In this document: piece after piece, positions 43,500 to 51,872 of the stretch
Layout: every line of letters begins with the position of its first letter
Position numbering within the stretch: position 1 is the first letter of the stretch
Source: Limnobacter humi
GTDB taxonomy: Bacteria > Pseudomonadota > Gammaproteobacteria > Burkholderiales > Burkholderiaceae_B
DNA: 64,000 bases
Assembly (NCBI RefSeq): GCF_024518835.1
Contig: NZ_JANIGO010000001.1
Coordinates: 806,001-870,000 of the forward strand
Direction: 5' to 3'
The notes under the pieces: generated by a model
Databases searched by the model: none
Seen by the model: only the letters and a program-made list of their open reading frames with translations
What the model was told of the DNA's origin: nothing
Translations under genes and position numbers: made by a program

Positions 43500-43990
43500 T
43501 ACTCGGTTCGTGTCTGTGCTTTTCAATCACTGCTTGCAATCAAACAAGCTCAAAAACATCATTGGGGCTTTCACCACTCAGTGAAATCACTCCAACAAAA
43601 ATGATGTTGGGCAAGAAGCAAGGGGCTGCTGCCGAGCGATGCGTGTATGCAGTGCGTGTAGACAATGCCAAGTTGGCTTGCCAGCACAACAATTGTGCTG
43701 TTCAAGTATTTGACTCTGCTCCGCAGACGCTTCAAAACGGACAACGCGGTTTGTTGGTGGGTAATTGCACGAACGACGGTTCGTTGCCAACTGGAGACCT
43801 CATCGCCGACCGAGGACAAACTGGCGATTCCGGAATCATGATTTTGCAAAACAGACGGCTTGGAGATTCACTCTGGAAGCAAACGGTGTTGCCGAATGGC
43901 GATTACGCGATTGAATTGGGAACCGAGGCCGCCTTGGGTACTCTTCGTTTTGAACAGGGCAAATACCGGTGGGATGAAGAAGCGGACTAA
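43475..43990 (+). CDS. Lipoprotein of unknown family, paired with the M23 peptidase
   Basis: A 171-residue protein with a lipoprotein signal (LLILGSCLCFSITAC, lipobox ITAC). The mature part has several Cys (RCVYAV, LACQHNNCAVQVF, GNCTND) suggesting disulfides, and ends acidic (KYRWDEEAD). Family not recognised. Its ATG lies inside the 3' end of the peptidase gene, implying coupled translation. It might block the peptidase in the periplasm, or just be a co-expressed envelope protein. Confidence 0.6.
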   Translation: MHKKSNLLILGSCLCFSITACNQTSSKTSLGLSPLSEITPTKMMLGKKQGAAAERCVYAVRVDNAKLACQHNNCAVQVFDSAPQTLQNGQRGLLVGNCTNDGSLPTGDLIADRGQTGDSGIMILQNRRLGDSLWKQTVLPNGDYAIELGTEAALGTLRFEQGKYRWDEEAD

Positions 43991-44009
43991 CAACTGAAAT
44001 GGGTTAGAT

Positions 44010-44594
44010 CTAGTTAGCGAATATTTTTGAGAATGTCGTTTGCTTAGCTTCTTTCCAAGACTTTGGAAGATCCCCATTATTTTCGAGGGCTACGTAAATT
44101 TGCCGAATCAGTTCAGCATCAATCACCTTTGCCGAACGCAACTTATCCAACAATTGAAACCCGTGCCAGACTTTAAGGTCAAAATCGCTGGCCAACGCAT
44201 GCATACCCAAATCATCTGTGACCACGATCGCTTCCCTGACCTGACCCAAGGCGAGCAAAAAGCAATCAGCAGGACTGGGGGGTGAGCGACCGTTCGAACT
44301 GTACCGAACAACATCGTCCAAGACCGATTGGTGCAACACGCTTTGTGCCGCAGTCACTGAAGCTTTTTCATCTTCTGATAGACGAATTTGTTTGGCCAGC
44401 CGCTCTTTAACAAACTCCTCTCCATCAAACCATGGAAACAGGGATTTGAGACGAGGGCTATTGTGCACCTCGTCTTCGACCAATTTGTGAATGGTCAGAA
44501 CGTAACCCTTTTGTCCAAACTTGATGCCGATTGCAGGCCTAACCCGCTTTGCCAAACGAAGGTATGCGTTCGTATCCAGCAGAACCAGCGTCAA
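44010..44594 (-). CDS. PIN-domain protein (candidate toxin nuclease)
   Basis: A 194-residue protein. PIN-type acidic residues: the first Asp in LVLLDTNAYLRL (about 7), Glu in KLVEDEVHNS, and later PADCFLLALG and VVTDDLGMHALA. PIN proteins are Mg-dependent RNases. The gene overlaps the upstream ImmA/IrrE gene by four bases (ATGA). Longer than VapC toxins, it resembles the PIN partner found beside Xre-ImmA/IrrE (COG2856) genes, predicted elsewhere to be toxin-antitoxin-like. Confidence 0.72.
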   Translation of the reverse strand: MTLVLLDTNAYLRLAKRVRPAIGIKFGQKGYVLTIHKLVEDEVHNSPRLKSLFPWFDGEEFVKERLAKQIRLSEDEKASVTAAQSVLHQSVLDDVVRYSSNGRSPPSPADCFLLALGQVREAIVVTDDLGMHALASDFDLKVWHGFQLLDKLRSAKVIDAELIRQIYVALENNGDLPKSWKEAKQTTFSKIFAN

Positions 44595-45715
44595 TCGCTT
44601 AGTTCCTTGACCAAACTAGCAGCATCTTGCATTGAAATGTCCATTACCTGTTGTACATACCCAGATCCAACTCCGTTGGCTTTAATCATGGCCTTAAGCG
44701 CGGCAAAGAAAGCGCTTCTAAACGTGTTGGCAGTGGCAGCAATATACTCTGCTGGCATCGGAGGTAAGGGGTCAAAAAGAATTTCGCTGATCAACTTACC
44801 CCGTTCTGTATTGCGAATTGCATGCACGTCTTTCTCTGCACAGCGCAATCCGGGCAAACGGTGGGTTTTGGAAAACCGTTCTACCTCTGAAAACACACTG
44901 AATAAAGAAATGCTGTATTCGCTAGCGTAGCGCTTTAAAACTTTCAGTTCACCGTTGCTGTCCACTTGCTTTTGAGTTGCAACATAGGCTGCCTCAGCAA
45001 TGGCCTGCGGAAACAACAAGGCACCGGCAAGCGCGTCAGCGAAGTCTTCACCAGCCTCTGTGCCCGCCAAATCGGGGGTGTACACATGTGCAAGTTCATG
45101 CGCCATCCAGAACTTAAAGTCCTCTAACCGAGTGTCCAAGTTTAGGAAAATAAAGGTGATCTGCTCTTTTGGTAACAGAATGTGAAGGGCATTTTTGTGG
45201 TTACGTTTCTCGCCCCACATCACTGGCGCGATCACTGCACCATTCACATAAAACTGTTCAATCAGATGTTCATAGCCCAACACGGCTTTGGCGCCAAGCC
45301 CGATGCGTTGGCGAATCTCTTTTGCTATCGCCTGCAAGGCCTCATAACTGGTCGAAGGGTTGGCGATGGTGGACCGCAGCGCGTTTACGCCAGGCAGAAA
45401 CGGCACGAGTGGTTTTAACAACGAACCCATGGCGATTGCTTTGGTGATGTGCTCGTCCGTTGTTTTTGCTGCGCCCTTTTTGCGAAAAGCAATCACTGGT
45501 TGGTCTTCACTGGACGAAACTACTAATGCTGAAAATGTCAGCTTTAGCGCAGTTGCCAACTTTAGCAACTTGTCTGGCCTTGGAAAATCGATTCCTTTGA
45601 GCCAATTGGTTATGGCTTGCGGAGTGACGTCCAGTTGGGCGGCGAGGTCCTTCTGTGTCCAGCCTTTGGCCTGCAAAGCTGACTTGACGTTTTCGCTGTT
45701 GAGCAGTTTTTCCAT
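44591..45715 (-). CDS. XRE-family regulator fused to an ImmA/IrrE metallopeptidase domain
   Basis: A 374-residue protein. N-terminal helix-turn-helix of Cro/CI type (GWTQKDLAAQLDVTPQAITNWLKG in two parts, about 18-43) and a central zinc-peptidase motif HELAH (in [13 protein letters not shown], about 205) with a downstream Glu in AGEDFADALAGALLFP. This architecture controls mobile elements and toxin-antitoxin modules by cleaving or repressing. It starts ten bases after a perfect palindrome that is probably its own operator. No Shine-Dalgarno sequence is visible before the ATG. Confidence 0.82.
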   Translation of the reverse strand: MEKLLNSENVKSALQAKGWTQKDLAAQLDVTPQAITNWLKGIDFPRPDKLLKLATALKLTFSALVVSSSEDQPVIAFRKKGAAKTTDEHITKAIAMGSLLKPLVPFLPGVNALRSTIANPSTSYEALQAIAKEIRQRIGLGAKAVLGYEHLIEQFYVNGAVIAPVMWGEKRNHKNALHILLPKEQITFIFLNLDTRLEDFKFWMAHELAHVYTPDLAGTEAGEDFADALAGALLFPQAIAEAAYVATQKQVDSNGELKVLKRYASEYSISLFSVFSEVERFSKTHRLPGLRCAEKDVHAIRNTERGKLISEILFDPLPPMPAEYIAATANTFRSAFFAALKAMIKANGVGSGYVQQVMDISMQDAASLVKELSD

Positions 45716-45724
45716 AGTGGCCGA

Positions 45725-45750
45725 ATTATTACCCGTATGCGGGTAATAAT
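45725..45750. promoter_or_regulatory. Perfect palindrome, probable operator of the ImmA/IrrE-PIN operon
   Basis: ATTATTACCCG and CGGGTAATAAT are perfect 11-base inverted arms around TATG, ending ten bases from the start codon. The position and symmetry suit autorepression by the HTH of the downstream product. Confidence 0.65.
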
Positions 45751-46059
45751 CAAGTTTAATCAAGTTTCAGGGGTTCGAAGATTCGGGGCAGGTCACATGA
45801 CCAGGGCTGCTTTGCGCTTGGTTGCCCGCGCTTGATGTCGTCGTTGATTTTTATGCTCATCGGTGAATTCCTCTTCATTATCACCTGAGCAGAATTTCAC
45901 TGGGTCATTACAAAGTGGGTCAAAATTCAACCGGCGTTGACCGTTAAAAACACTTTAAACGGCAAAACAATCAATTAGCAATCTAACATCCCAGCAAAAC
46001 ACCAAATCCACTATAAATATCATTTTTAATAAAAATTAAAAAATAAATGCCTCATCCAC
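45751..46059. other. Non-coding accessory junction with a possible IS remnant
   Basis: I find no convincing gene in this 309-base stretch. Near 45910-45945 a segment with GGGTCAAAATTCAACCGG and GTTGACC recalls the terminal sequences of IS21-like elements, but no transposase is present. Toward 46060 the sequence becomes strongly AT-rich. Confidence 0.25.
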
Positions 46060-46491
46060 TCAACTTTCTCCACTATAATTACCGTTTATTGAAACCAACT
46101 GCCCCAACGCTTTTTCCAACGATACGGCATCAGTGTACGACTTAATAAAAAAATCTATTTTCGGCGGCCCATACTCTCGACATCTAATGCTCAAAATTAT
46201 CTCACCTGTATTTTTTCTTAGCACCCCAATACAAATTGACTCCTCCTCAGCACAAAAACTCTGCTCCCCCCTAGCTTCATTAAGACAGGCTCTAAATATC
46301 TTTTCAAGCTCGATCATATCCGACACAGTAAAATCTGCATTTAGATTTAAATTTACACTAGGAGCCTTCAAGTCGATTAATACACCCAGCCACTCCGCAT
46401 CGCTTTTATCAGCTGAGTTTTTATTATTGAGACCTATGACTTCGATTTTTAATATCCCATATTCAAAATTTATTTCGACGATTTTAGCCAT
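46060..46491 (-). CDS. AT-rich probable immunity protein for the orphan RHS toxin tip
   Basis: A 143-residue cytosolic protein, MAKIVEINFEYGILKIEVIG..., with an alternating beta pattern and acidic helices; family not securely recognised. Base composition is far more AT-rich than the neighbours, as is common for immunity genes. The ATG at 46491 has AGGA six bases upstream and lies nine bases past the orphan toxin stop. Position directly after a toxin tip is the main reason for the call. Confidence 0.55.
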   Translation of the reverse strand: MAKIVEINFEYGILKIEVIGLNNKNSADKSDAEWLGVLIDLKAPSVNLNLNADFTVSDMIELEKIFRACLNEARGEQSFCAEEESICIGVLRKNTGEIILSIRCREYGPPKIDFFIKSYTDAVSLEKALGQLVSINGNYSGES

Positions 46492-46499
46492 GACCATTC

Positions 46500-47759
46500 C
46501 TATTGTGGGTACAGAGTTTTTACAGAACCGTTTGGATTTAATATGACTTTAAGTTCGTCTGTCCTATATATGCTTGCACCGTCACGTCCAGAAGTATAGG
46601 TTCCACTTCTAATTGTATATTCCACTGCCGACGGAGTAACACCTCTGCCTTGCATTCTATCCAGAGCGTGCCCTGTGTAATAACGCCCATTAATCACTGC
46701 TGGTATATTTGTTCCTGGTTCGACATCTAAAGGCGATCTTGAACGCCCCACAGGAGCAGAGGAATAATTGCCGGAAGCACCGAACGGTTGTCCTCCAATC
46801 CTTTCCCCAGGATCTCCACTTCCATCAAGCCCAAATTTATTAGGCTCGATATTCATAGCCAGTTCAATTCGCGCGTCGAGCACATCTACTGGTTGGTATG
46901 TTCCAGACAGTGTATTTGGCGAACTTAACATTTTATTGTACAAATACCCAAAAGCTGCTGTTACTGCGCCGTTGGCAAATTTCCCACCACCAAACACCGA
47001 GACCGTTCCGCCAGCCACCGTGGCCGCCACCAGCCCCTCTGGCCCCCCCCAGCTGGCCGGCGTGTTGTTGGTAACGTACTTGCCCGCCAGGGCTACCGTG
47101 GCGCCTTGTTTGCAGTCTTCGCCGCTGAGCGAACTTGATATACATCCTGCCGTGGCATGTGCCAGATAACGTGAAATGCTGTGAGCTTGATCAAATGTTC
47201 CGGCATATCCAAAAGCGCCACCCGTTAAGCCGGCATACAGGGCTGATTTCAAGTCACCCCCCGATCCAATCAGTCCAGCAGCCAAGCCACTGCCTACGCC
47301 CACACTGACTTTACCCAACCCGGTCAAGGCACCTGCACTGGCCCAACTGCCGCCTGCGCCCAGTAGCCAGTCACTAAGCTGATTGCCTGTGTAGTACCCC
47401 ACCGCTATCGTGACTGCTGCTCGCAGAATATTCCCACCAAACAGCTTCTTCAGAAAGTACCCGCTGGGGTCTGTATAACTTAGTGGGTTGTTGTTGACAT
47501 ACGCGTACCGGTTATAGTTTTGGAGATTCCCCGGTTGTGCAATAAACGGGTCTGCACTCATGAACCGGCCGGCGCTGGCGTCATAAATCCGGCCATTCAT
47601 GTGTACCAACCCAAGGTGGTCCAGTTGTTCGTGACCTGTGTACCCGCGGTCGGTTGTGCCCAACAGATGTCCACCGTTGGCGGTGTAGTCAGTGCCGTCC
47701 GGGTTTCTGCGCTTGCCCCAAGCATCGTAGTTGTAGCGCTCTTGTACTCCGCCCGTGCT
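46500..47759 (-). pseudogene. Orphan RHS C-terminal tip with a distinct toxin-like domain (no N-terminus)
   Basis: The frame begins inside the RHS core (GGVQERYNYDAWGKRRNPDG) with an in-frame stop at 47769-47771 just upstream and no ATG or ribosome site, so it is a displaced tip rather than an expressed full gene. It keeps the RHS hallmark GRIYDASAGRFMSADPF and the pretoxin region. From about 46945 downstream it diverges into a 145-residue domain ending YYTGHALDRMQGRGVTPS and DELKVILNPNGSVKTLYPQ, similar in pattern to DUF4258/RelE-fold RNase toxins. A probable immunity gene follows at once. Such tips can replace the active tip by recombination. Confidence 0.7.
46945..47759. repeat. Direct repeat copy 1 (orphan RHS core and pretoxin region)
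   Basis: 815 bases aligned without gaps to 48575-49389 (constant offset of 1630), with only scattered single-base differences, for example near 47192 and 47727. Both edges are sharp. It covers the conserved part just before the variable toxin domain. Confidence 0.85.
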
Positions 47760-47827
47760 GTATTGCCTTCAATAGCTGATCATCAACCTGATCTAAGTGC
47801 CGTCGTTGAACAATCGCTGCAAATCCC

Positions 47828-48052
47828 TCAATCATGAAATCCCAGGATTTTGGGTAATCTTGGCCAGATGAGGATCGCAACGACAACAGCCACTGGGAGC
47901 CCTGCGTATAGCAGAGCTTCATTCTCAGAAACACGTAATCCGAACTTCACCAATATTGCAGCAACGGCGCCATAAAAAATACCTGTTCCAATTGCAATAC
48001 AAGTAACAGCAGTCCATTTTCGAGCGTTATTAAAAAGGTGTTTAACGTTCAT
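47828..48052 (-). CDS. Small two-helix membrane protein, probable immunity for the RHS toxin
   Basis: A 74-residue protein starting MNVKHLFNNARKWTAV, with two predicted membrane helices (about 14-34 and 46-64). It begins eight bases after the RHS stop in the same direction. Immediately after its end the sequence enters a short truncated frame and then the orphan RHS repeat. A membrane-located immunity would fit the hydrophobic Gly/Ala-rich toxin domain upstream. Family not recognised. Confidence 0.55.
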   Translation of the reverse strand: MNVKHLFNNARKWTAVTCIAIGTGIFYGAVAAILVKFGLRVSENEALLYAGLPVAVVVAILIWPRLPKILGFHD

Positions 48053-48060
48053 CGTTAATC

Positions 48061-51000
48061 TCAATCGCTACCAAGTCCGTATGCCTTCCAAAGCGCAGAA
48101 CCTGCCAGAGTAGCCCTATTCAAAATTTGGCCTACCTGCCCCGTCACAGAATTCGCGAATGCAAATGGAGCATCCCATCGGCTTGTTGTTACGCCGAACA
48201 GAGAGCTTGCTCGGGTAATGCCATCCGTAACCCCGACGTACAGTGGCACTCGGGCAGCCAACGCAGCAGCACTAAACGCGAGAGATGCCGAGTCGTACAC
48301 TAATGTTCCCGCATTTGGAAGCAGTCCCGTAACTCCAACTTTCAATGGATTGAACCCCTCAGAAGTAACTCCTCTCACAGCATCAACCAACATCGTAGCC
48401 CCCTCTGTGGCATCGCTAGCGCCAAATGCCATCATGGGCCCTCCTGCTAAACAACCGACACCTGTAGTTCCACAAATGGTGGCACCAGTGCTGACGGTAA
48501 GGGTACCGCCAACCATCTTTGTTGCACCGATAGCGCCCTGTTTTAGGCATTCGTTCAGCATGCAATTAAAGAGATACCCAAACGCTGCTGTTACTGCGCC
48601 GTTGGCAAACTTCCCGCCACCAAACACCGAGACCGTTCCGCCAGCAACTGTGGCCGCTACCAGCCCCTCTGGCCCCCCCCAGCTGGCTGGCGTGTTGTTG
48701 GTAACGTACTTGCCCGCCAGGGCTACCGTGGCGCCTTGTTTGCAGTCTTCGCCGCTGAGCGAACTTGATATACATCCTGCCGTGGCATGTGCCAGATAAC
48801 GTGAAATGCTGTCAGCTTGATCAAATGTTCCGGCATATCCAAAAGCGCCACCCGTTAAGCCGGCGTACAGGGCTGACTTCAAGTCACCCCCCGATCCAAT
48901 CAGTCCAGCAGCCAAGCCACTGCCCACGCCCACACTGACTTTACCTAACCCGGTCAAGGCACCTGCACTGGCCCAACTGCCGCCTGCGCCCAGTAGCCAG
49001 TCACTAAGCTGATTGCCTGTGTAGTACCCCACCGCTATCGTGACTGCTGCTCGCAGAATATTCCCACCAAACAGCTTCTTCAGAAAGTACCCGCTGGGGT
49101 CTGTATAACTTAGTGGGTTGTTGTTGACATACGCGTACCGGTTATAGTTTTGGAGATTGCCCGGTTGTGCAATAAACGGGTCGGCACTCATGAACCGGCC
49201 GGCACTGGCGTCATAAATCCGGCCATTCATGTGTACCAACCCAAGGTGGTCTAGCTGTTCGTGCCCGGTGTACCCGCGGTCGGTTGTGCCCAACAGATGT
49301 CCACCATTGGCGGTGTAGTCAGTGCCGTCCGGGTTTCTGCGCTTGCCCCACGTATCGTAGCTGTAGCGCTCTTGTACTCCGCCCGTGCTATTGCTCACCA
49401 ACACCACGCTGCCCAGGTGGTCTTTGTGCAGGTACTTAATTTCGACACGGCTTGGTGCAGCCGATGTGCCTTCTTCAATTCTCAGAACTCTGCCGGCTAC
49501 ATAGTATTTGGCCTGCGTGGTGTTAGTGGCCGCATTGTACTCAAGCTCAAAATCATCAAGATACCAAGTGGTTATATTCTGACCATTGTAGGCTGCAGTT
49601 TGTTTGACGCGTTGGTGTTCTGGACCATATAAAAAACTACTGCTTTGGCTGCCTCTGGCGAGGCTCTTCACCATGCCAAAACTCGTCCACGATATTGTGG
49701 CGCCGCCACCCGTTAAAATGTTTCCTGCGGCATCGTAGGTGTAGCCTGGGTTGGTAACACCATGAATACTTCCAGTAATTTGGGTTAGTTGAAGCGGTTT
49801 GCTTACATTTCCATAAGTGTAGGTGACGCCATCCTTGGTCAGCAGGTTACCGTATTTGTCGTATGTGATGGTTTTTGACGGTAAGCCCGTTGTGCTTGAC
49901 ACGCCAGTCACTCGGTTCAAGCTATCGTAGCTAAAATCCTCGCTACGATTGGTGAATGATCCGTTACTGGAATAGGCACGCCACGACCTTTTGGTCAGAT
50001 TACTTTCGCTGTCGAACGAGAACCCGTCATACTGAAAAAAACTATTTAGTGCTGGGCCAGTAAGGTATAGAACAGCACGCCCATTTGAATCTGTGTAAAG
50101 CTGATCAATCAGTTGATTACCCAGAGTTACTTTCTCGACACGACCAGTTCCATTCGCTGCAACGCTATTCAGTTCCCACAACAATGTGTTGTTGGCTTGA
50201 TTTTTCTGTCGAATCAACCCAATCGGGCTGAATTCATTGGCTACAGCGAAACCTGCCACGGGCGCAACGTTGGCTGTAGGCGCCGGGTTAGGCTGTACGC
50301 GTGCAGGGTATATGCGCTGTAGCAAACGATTTGACCCGGCTTCGTACAACTGCCCACTCCAGAATACCTTTCCATCCATGGCCACCCGCTGAGCAATTTC
50401 CCGCCCCAAACTGTCGTAACAATGAATGCGTTCATATCCCGTGCTGGTGTAAACACGGGTGGGTTTGCCTTTCGCCGTGCTCGGTGCAGCTGCGCACGCA
50501 GATTGCTGGGTGTCGTAAACCCAAGTGCTGATTAAATCGGCTTCACGCCGTTCTATAGGACGGCCGGCTTGGTCATACGCTGTAGTGGTTAGCTGACCTT
50601 TGCTGTTTTGTTGAAGGCGCAACTCACCCAGGGCATTGTAGCGATACAGCCATGTCCCCTGGGTTGGCTCAGTCATCGACAATTTACGGCCACGGAGGTC
50701 ATAAGTGAAGGTGCTGACAATGCCCGCAGCATCGGTTTTGATGAGGTTACCTGCTGCATCATAGGTATTGCTGATGATGTTGCCTTGTGCATCGGTGGTG
50801 GAGGCCAACTGACCTGCCACATTCAAGGTCTGTGTGGTTGTTTGCCCTTTGGTGTTTGTTAATACCGTCACTAAACCAGCGTAGGTAGTGCTGTTTGTGA
50901 AACGGCCGTTCACTCTGTTCGCAGCATTTGTAGCGCTGGGATCTTCGATGTCCTCTCGAATTAAACGACCCAATAAGTCATAGGCGAAGTATGTCCAAGA

Positions 51001-51855
51001 GGGCGTTTGCGCGGCAATATGGCCAGTGGCGTCACTTAGGTACACATTGCTTTTTTTGGCTATTCGCCCCCAGTTGTCGTAGCGGGTATCTTGTGTTTTC
51101 CACGCAAAGGCCGACGGAGAAACAGCAATCTGTGTTTGTGATCGAATCGGCCTATTCAGTAGGTCGTAATAGGTTCTGGTAACAGCGCCAATTTGGGCGT
51201 TGCTACTATTCACATCGCCACTGCGTACCACATAGTAGGGCGCAATTCCTGCCACATCAGTCGGGCAGCTACCCACAGGTGCCGAACCACAAGGCAAGTA
51301 CTCCCAATAAGTCCTACTACCGTCAGCGCGGGTCTCCAGTATTTTTCGACCCAGATCGTCATATGTCCATGTTGTGCTTAGTCCGTTGGGGCCGGTCTTC
51401 TTTGTCACACTTCCGAATCGGCCATCAAATTCCTGAGTTTCCTGGTGACCTAACTCGTTGGTATTAAGGGTTGGGTACTGTCCTGCAACAGCATTAACAC
51501 CGTTGGTTCCATAGGTACTTGACCTTGTACGAGTAGTAAATTGGGCGTAGTTACTCGATGTGGCTGCAGTCGTTGGAGGCGCTGGTGGCGCACTGGCCTC
51601 TACGCCAACACCTGGAATAGCTTGAGCGTTGCAATTTCTGAATGTGCTACTAACGCGATTTCCATAGGCATCCAATAAATAATCGGTTACCAAGCACTGC
51701 GAAGAGTCTCCGGGCTCAACGATTTCACGAGTCAGTAATCCGTCTAAATCGTAGACGAATGCACTGGACCTAATGATGGTTTCAGCCGATGCACTGGACG
51801 CATTTGCCAAACCAATGACCAACGTCAAGCCAATGGCCTTTAGGACATTTTTCAT
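48061..51855 (-). CDS. RHS/YD-repeat polymorphic toxin protein with Sec signal peptide
   Basis: A 1264-residue protein. N-terminal Sec signal (MKNVLKAIGLTLVIGLANASSASA) then many YD repeats (YDDLGRKI, YDAAGNLI, YDLRGRKL, YDKYGNLL), the core motif LHKDHLGSVVLVSN, and GRIYDASAGRFMSADPF before a pretoxin region. The last 170 residues form a variable, hydrophobic Gly/Ala-rich domain (ATEGATMLVDAVRG, YDSASLAFSAAALAA) without catalytic residues I recognise. The ATG at 51855 has GGGGAA upstream and lies 17 bases after the SpvB-like gene. RHS shells encapsulate the toxin tip; a Sec signal is unlike the T6SS-delivered RHS proteins. Confidence 0.88.
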   Translation of the reverse strand: MKNVLKAIGLTLVIGLANASSASAETIIRSSAFVYDLDGLLTREIVEPGDSSQCLVTDYLLDAYGNRVSSTFRNCNAQAIPGVGVEASAPPAPPTTAATSSNYAQFTTRTRSSTYGTNGVNAVAGQYPTLNTNELGHQETQEFDGRFGSVTKKTGPNGLSTTWTYDDLGRKILETRADGSRTYWEYLPCGSAPVGSCPTDVAGIAPYYVVRSGDVNSSNAQIGAVTRTYYDLLNRPIRSQTQIAVSPSAFAWKTQDTRYDNWGRIAKKSNVYLSDATGHIAAQTPSWTYFAYDLLGRLIREDIEDPSATNAANRVNGRFTNSTTYAGLVTVLTNTKGQTTTQTLNVAGQLASTTDAQGNIISNTYDAAGNLIKTDAAGIVSTFTYDLRGRKLSMTEPTQGTWLYRYNALGELRLQQNSKGQLTTTAYDQAGRPIERREADLISTWVYDTQQSACAAAPSTAKGKPTRVYTSTGYERIHCYDSLGREIAQRVAMDGKVFWSGQLYEAGSNRLLQRIYPARVQPNPAPTANVAPVAGFAVANEFSPIGLIRQKNQANNTLLWELNSVAANGTGRVEKVTLGNQLIDQLYTDSNGRAVLYLTGPALNSFFQYDGFSFDSESNLTKRSWRAYSSNGSFTNRSEDFSYDSLNRVTGVSSTTGLPSKTITYDKYGNLLTKDGVTYTYGNVSKPLQLTQITGSIHGVTNPGYTYDAAGNILTGGGATISWTSFGMVKSLARGSQSSSFLYGPEHQRVKQTAAYNGQNITTWYLDDFELEYNAATNTTQAKYYVAGRVLRIEEGTSAAPSRVEIKYLHKDHLGSVVLVSNSTGGVQERYSYDTWGKRRNPDGTDYTANGGHLLGTTDRGYTGHEQLDHLGLVHMNGRIYDASAGRFMSADPFIAQPGNLQNYNRYAYVNNNPLSYTDPSGYFLKKLFGGNILRAAVTIAVGYYTGNQLSDWLLGAGGSWASAGALTGLGKVSVGVGSGLAAGLIGSGGDLKSALYAGLTGGAFGYAGTFDQADSISRYLAHATAGCISSSLSGEDCKQGATVALAGKYVTNNTPASWGGPEGLVAATVAGGTVSVFGGGKFANGAVTAAFGYLFNCMLNECLKQGAIGATKMVGGTLTVSTGATICGTTGVGCLAGGPMMAFGASDATEGATMLVDAVRGVTSEGFNPLKVGVTGLLPNAGTLVYDSASLAFSAAALAARVPLYVGVTDGITRASSLFGVTTSRWDAPFAFANSVTGQVGQILNRATLAGSALWKAYGLGSD
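48575..49389. repeat. Direct repeat copy 2 (inside the full-length RHS gene)
   Basis: Partner of 46945-47759. It ends at 48575, exactly where the variable C-terminal domain of the full-length protein begins, giving about 815 bases of homology for tip exchange. Confidence 0.85.
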
Positions 51856-51872
51856 ATGATAGTTCCCCGGCC

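Noticed and set aside
47663-47665. TTG as a real start for the orphan RHS tip
   Set aside because: No ribosome site, and the codon is an internal Leu in the identical full-length RHS sequence.
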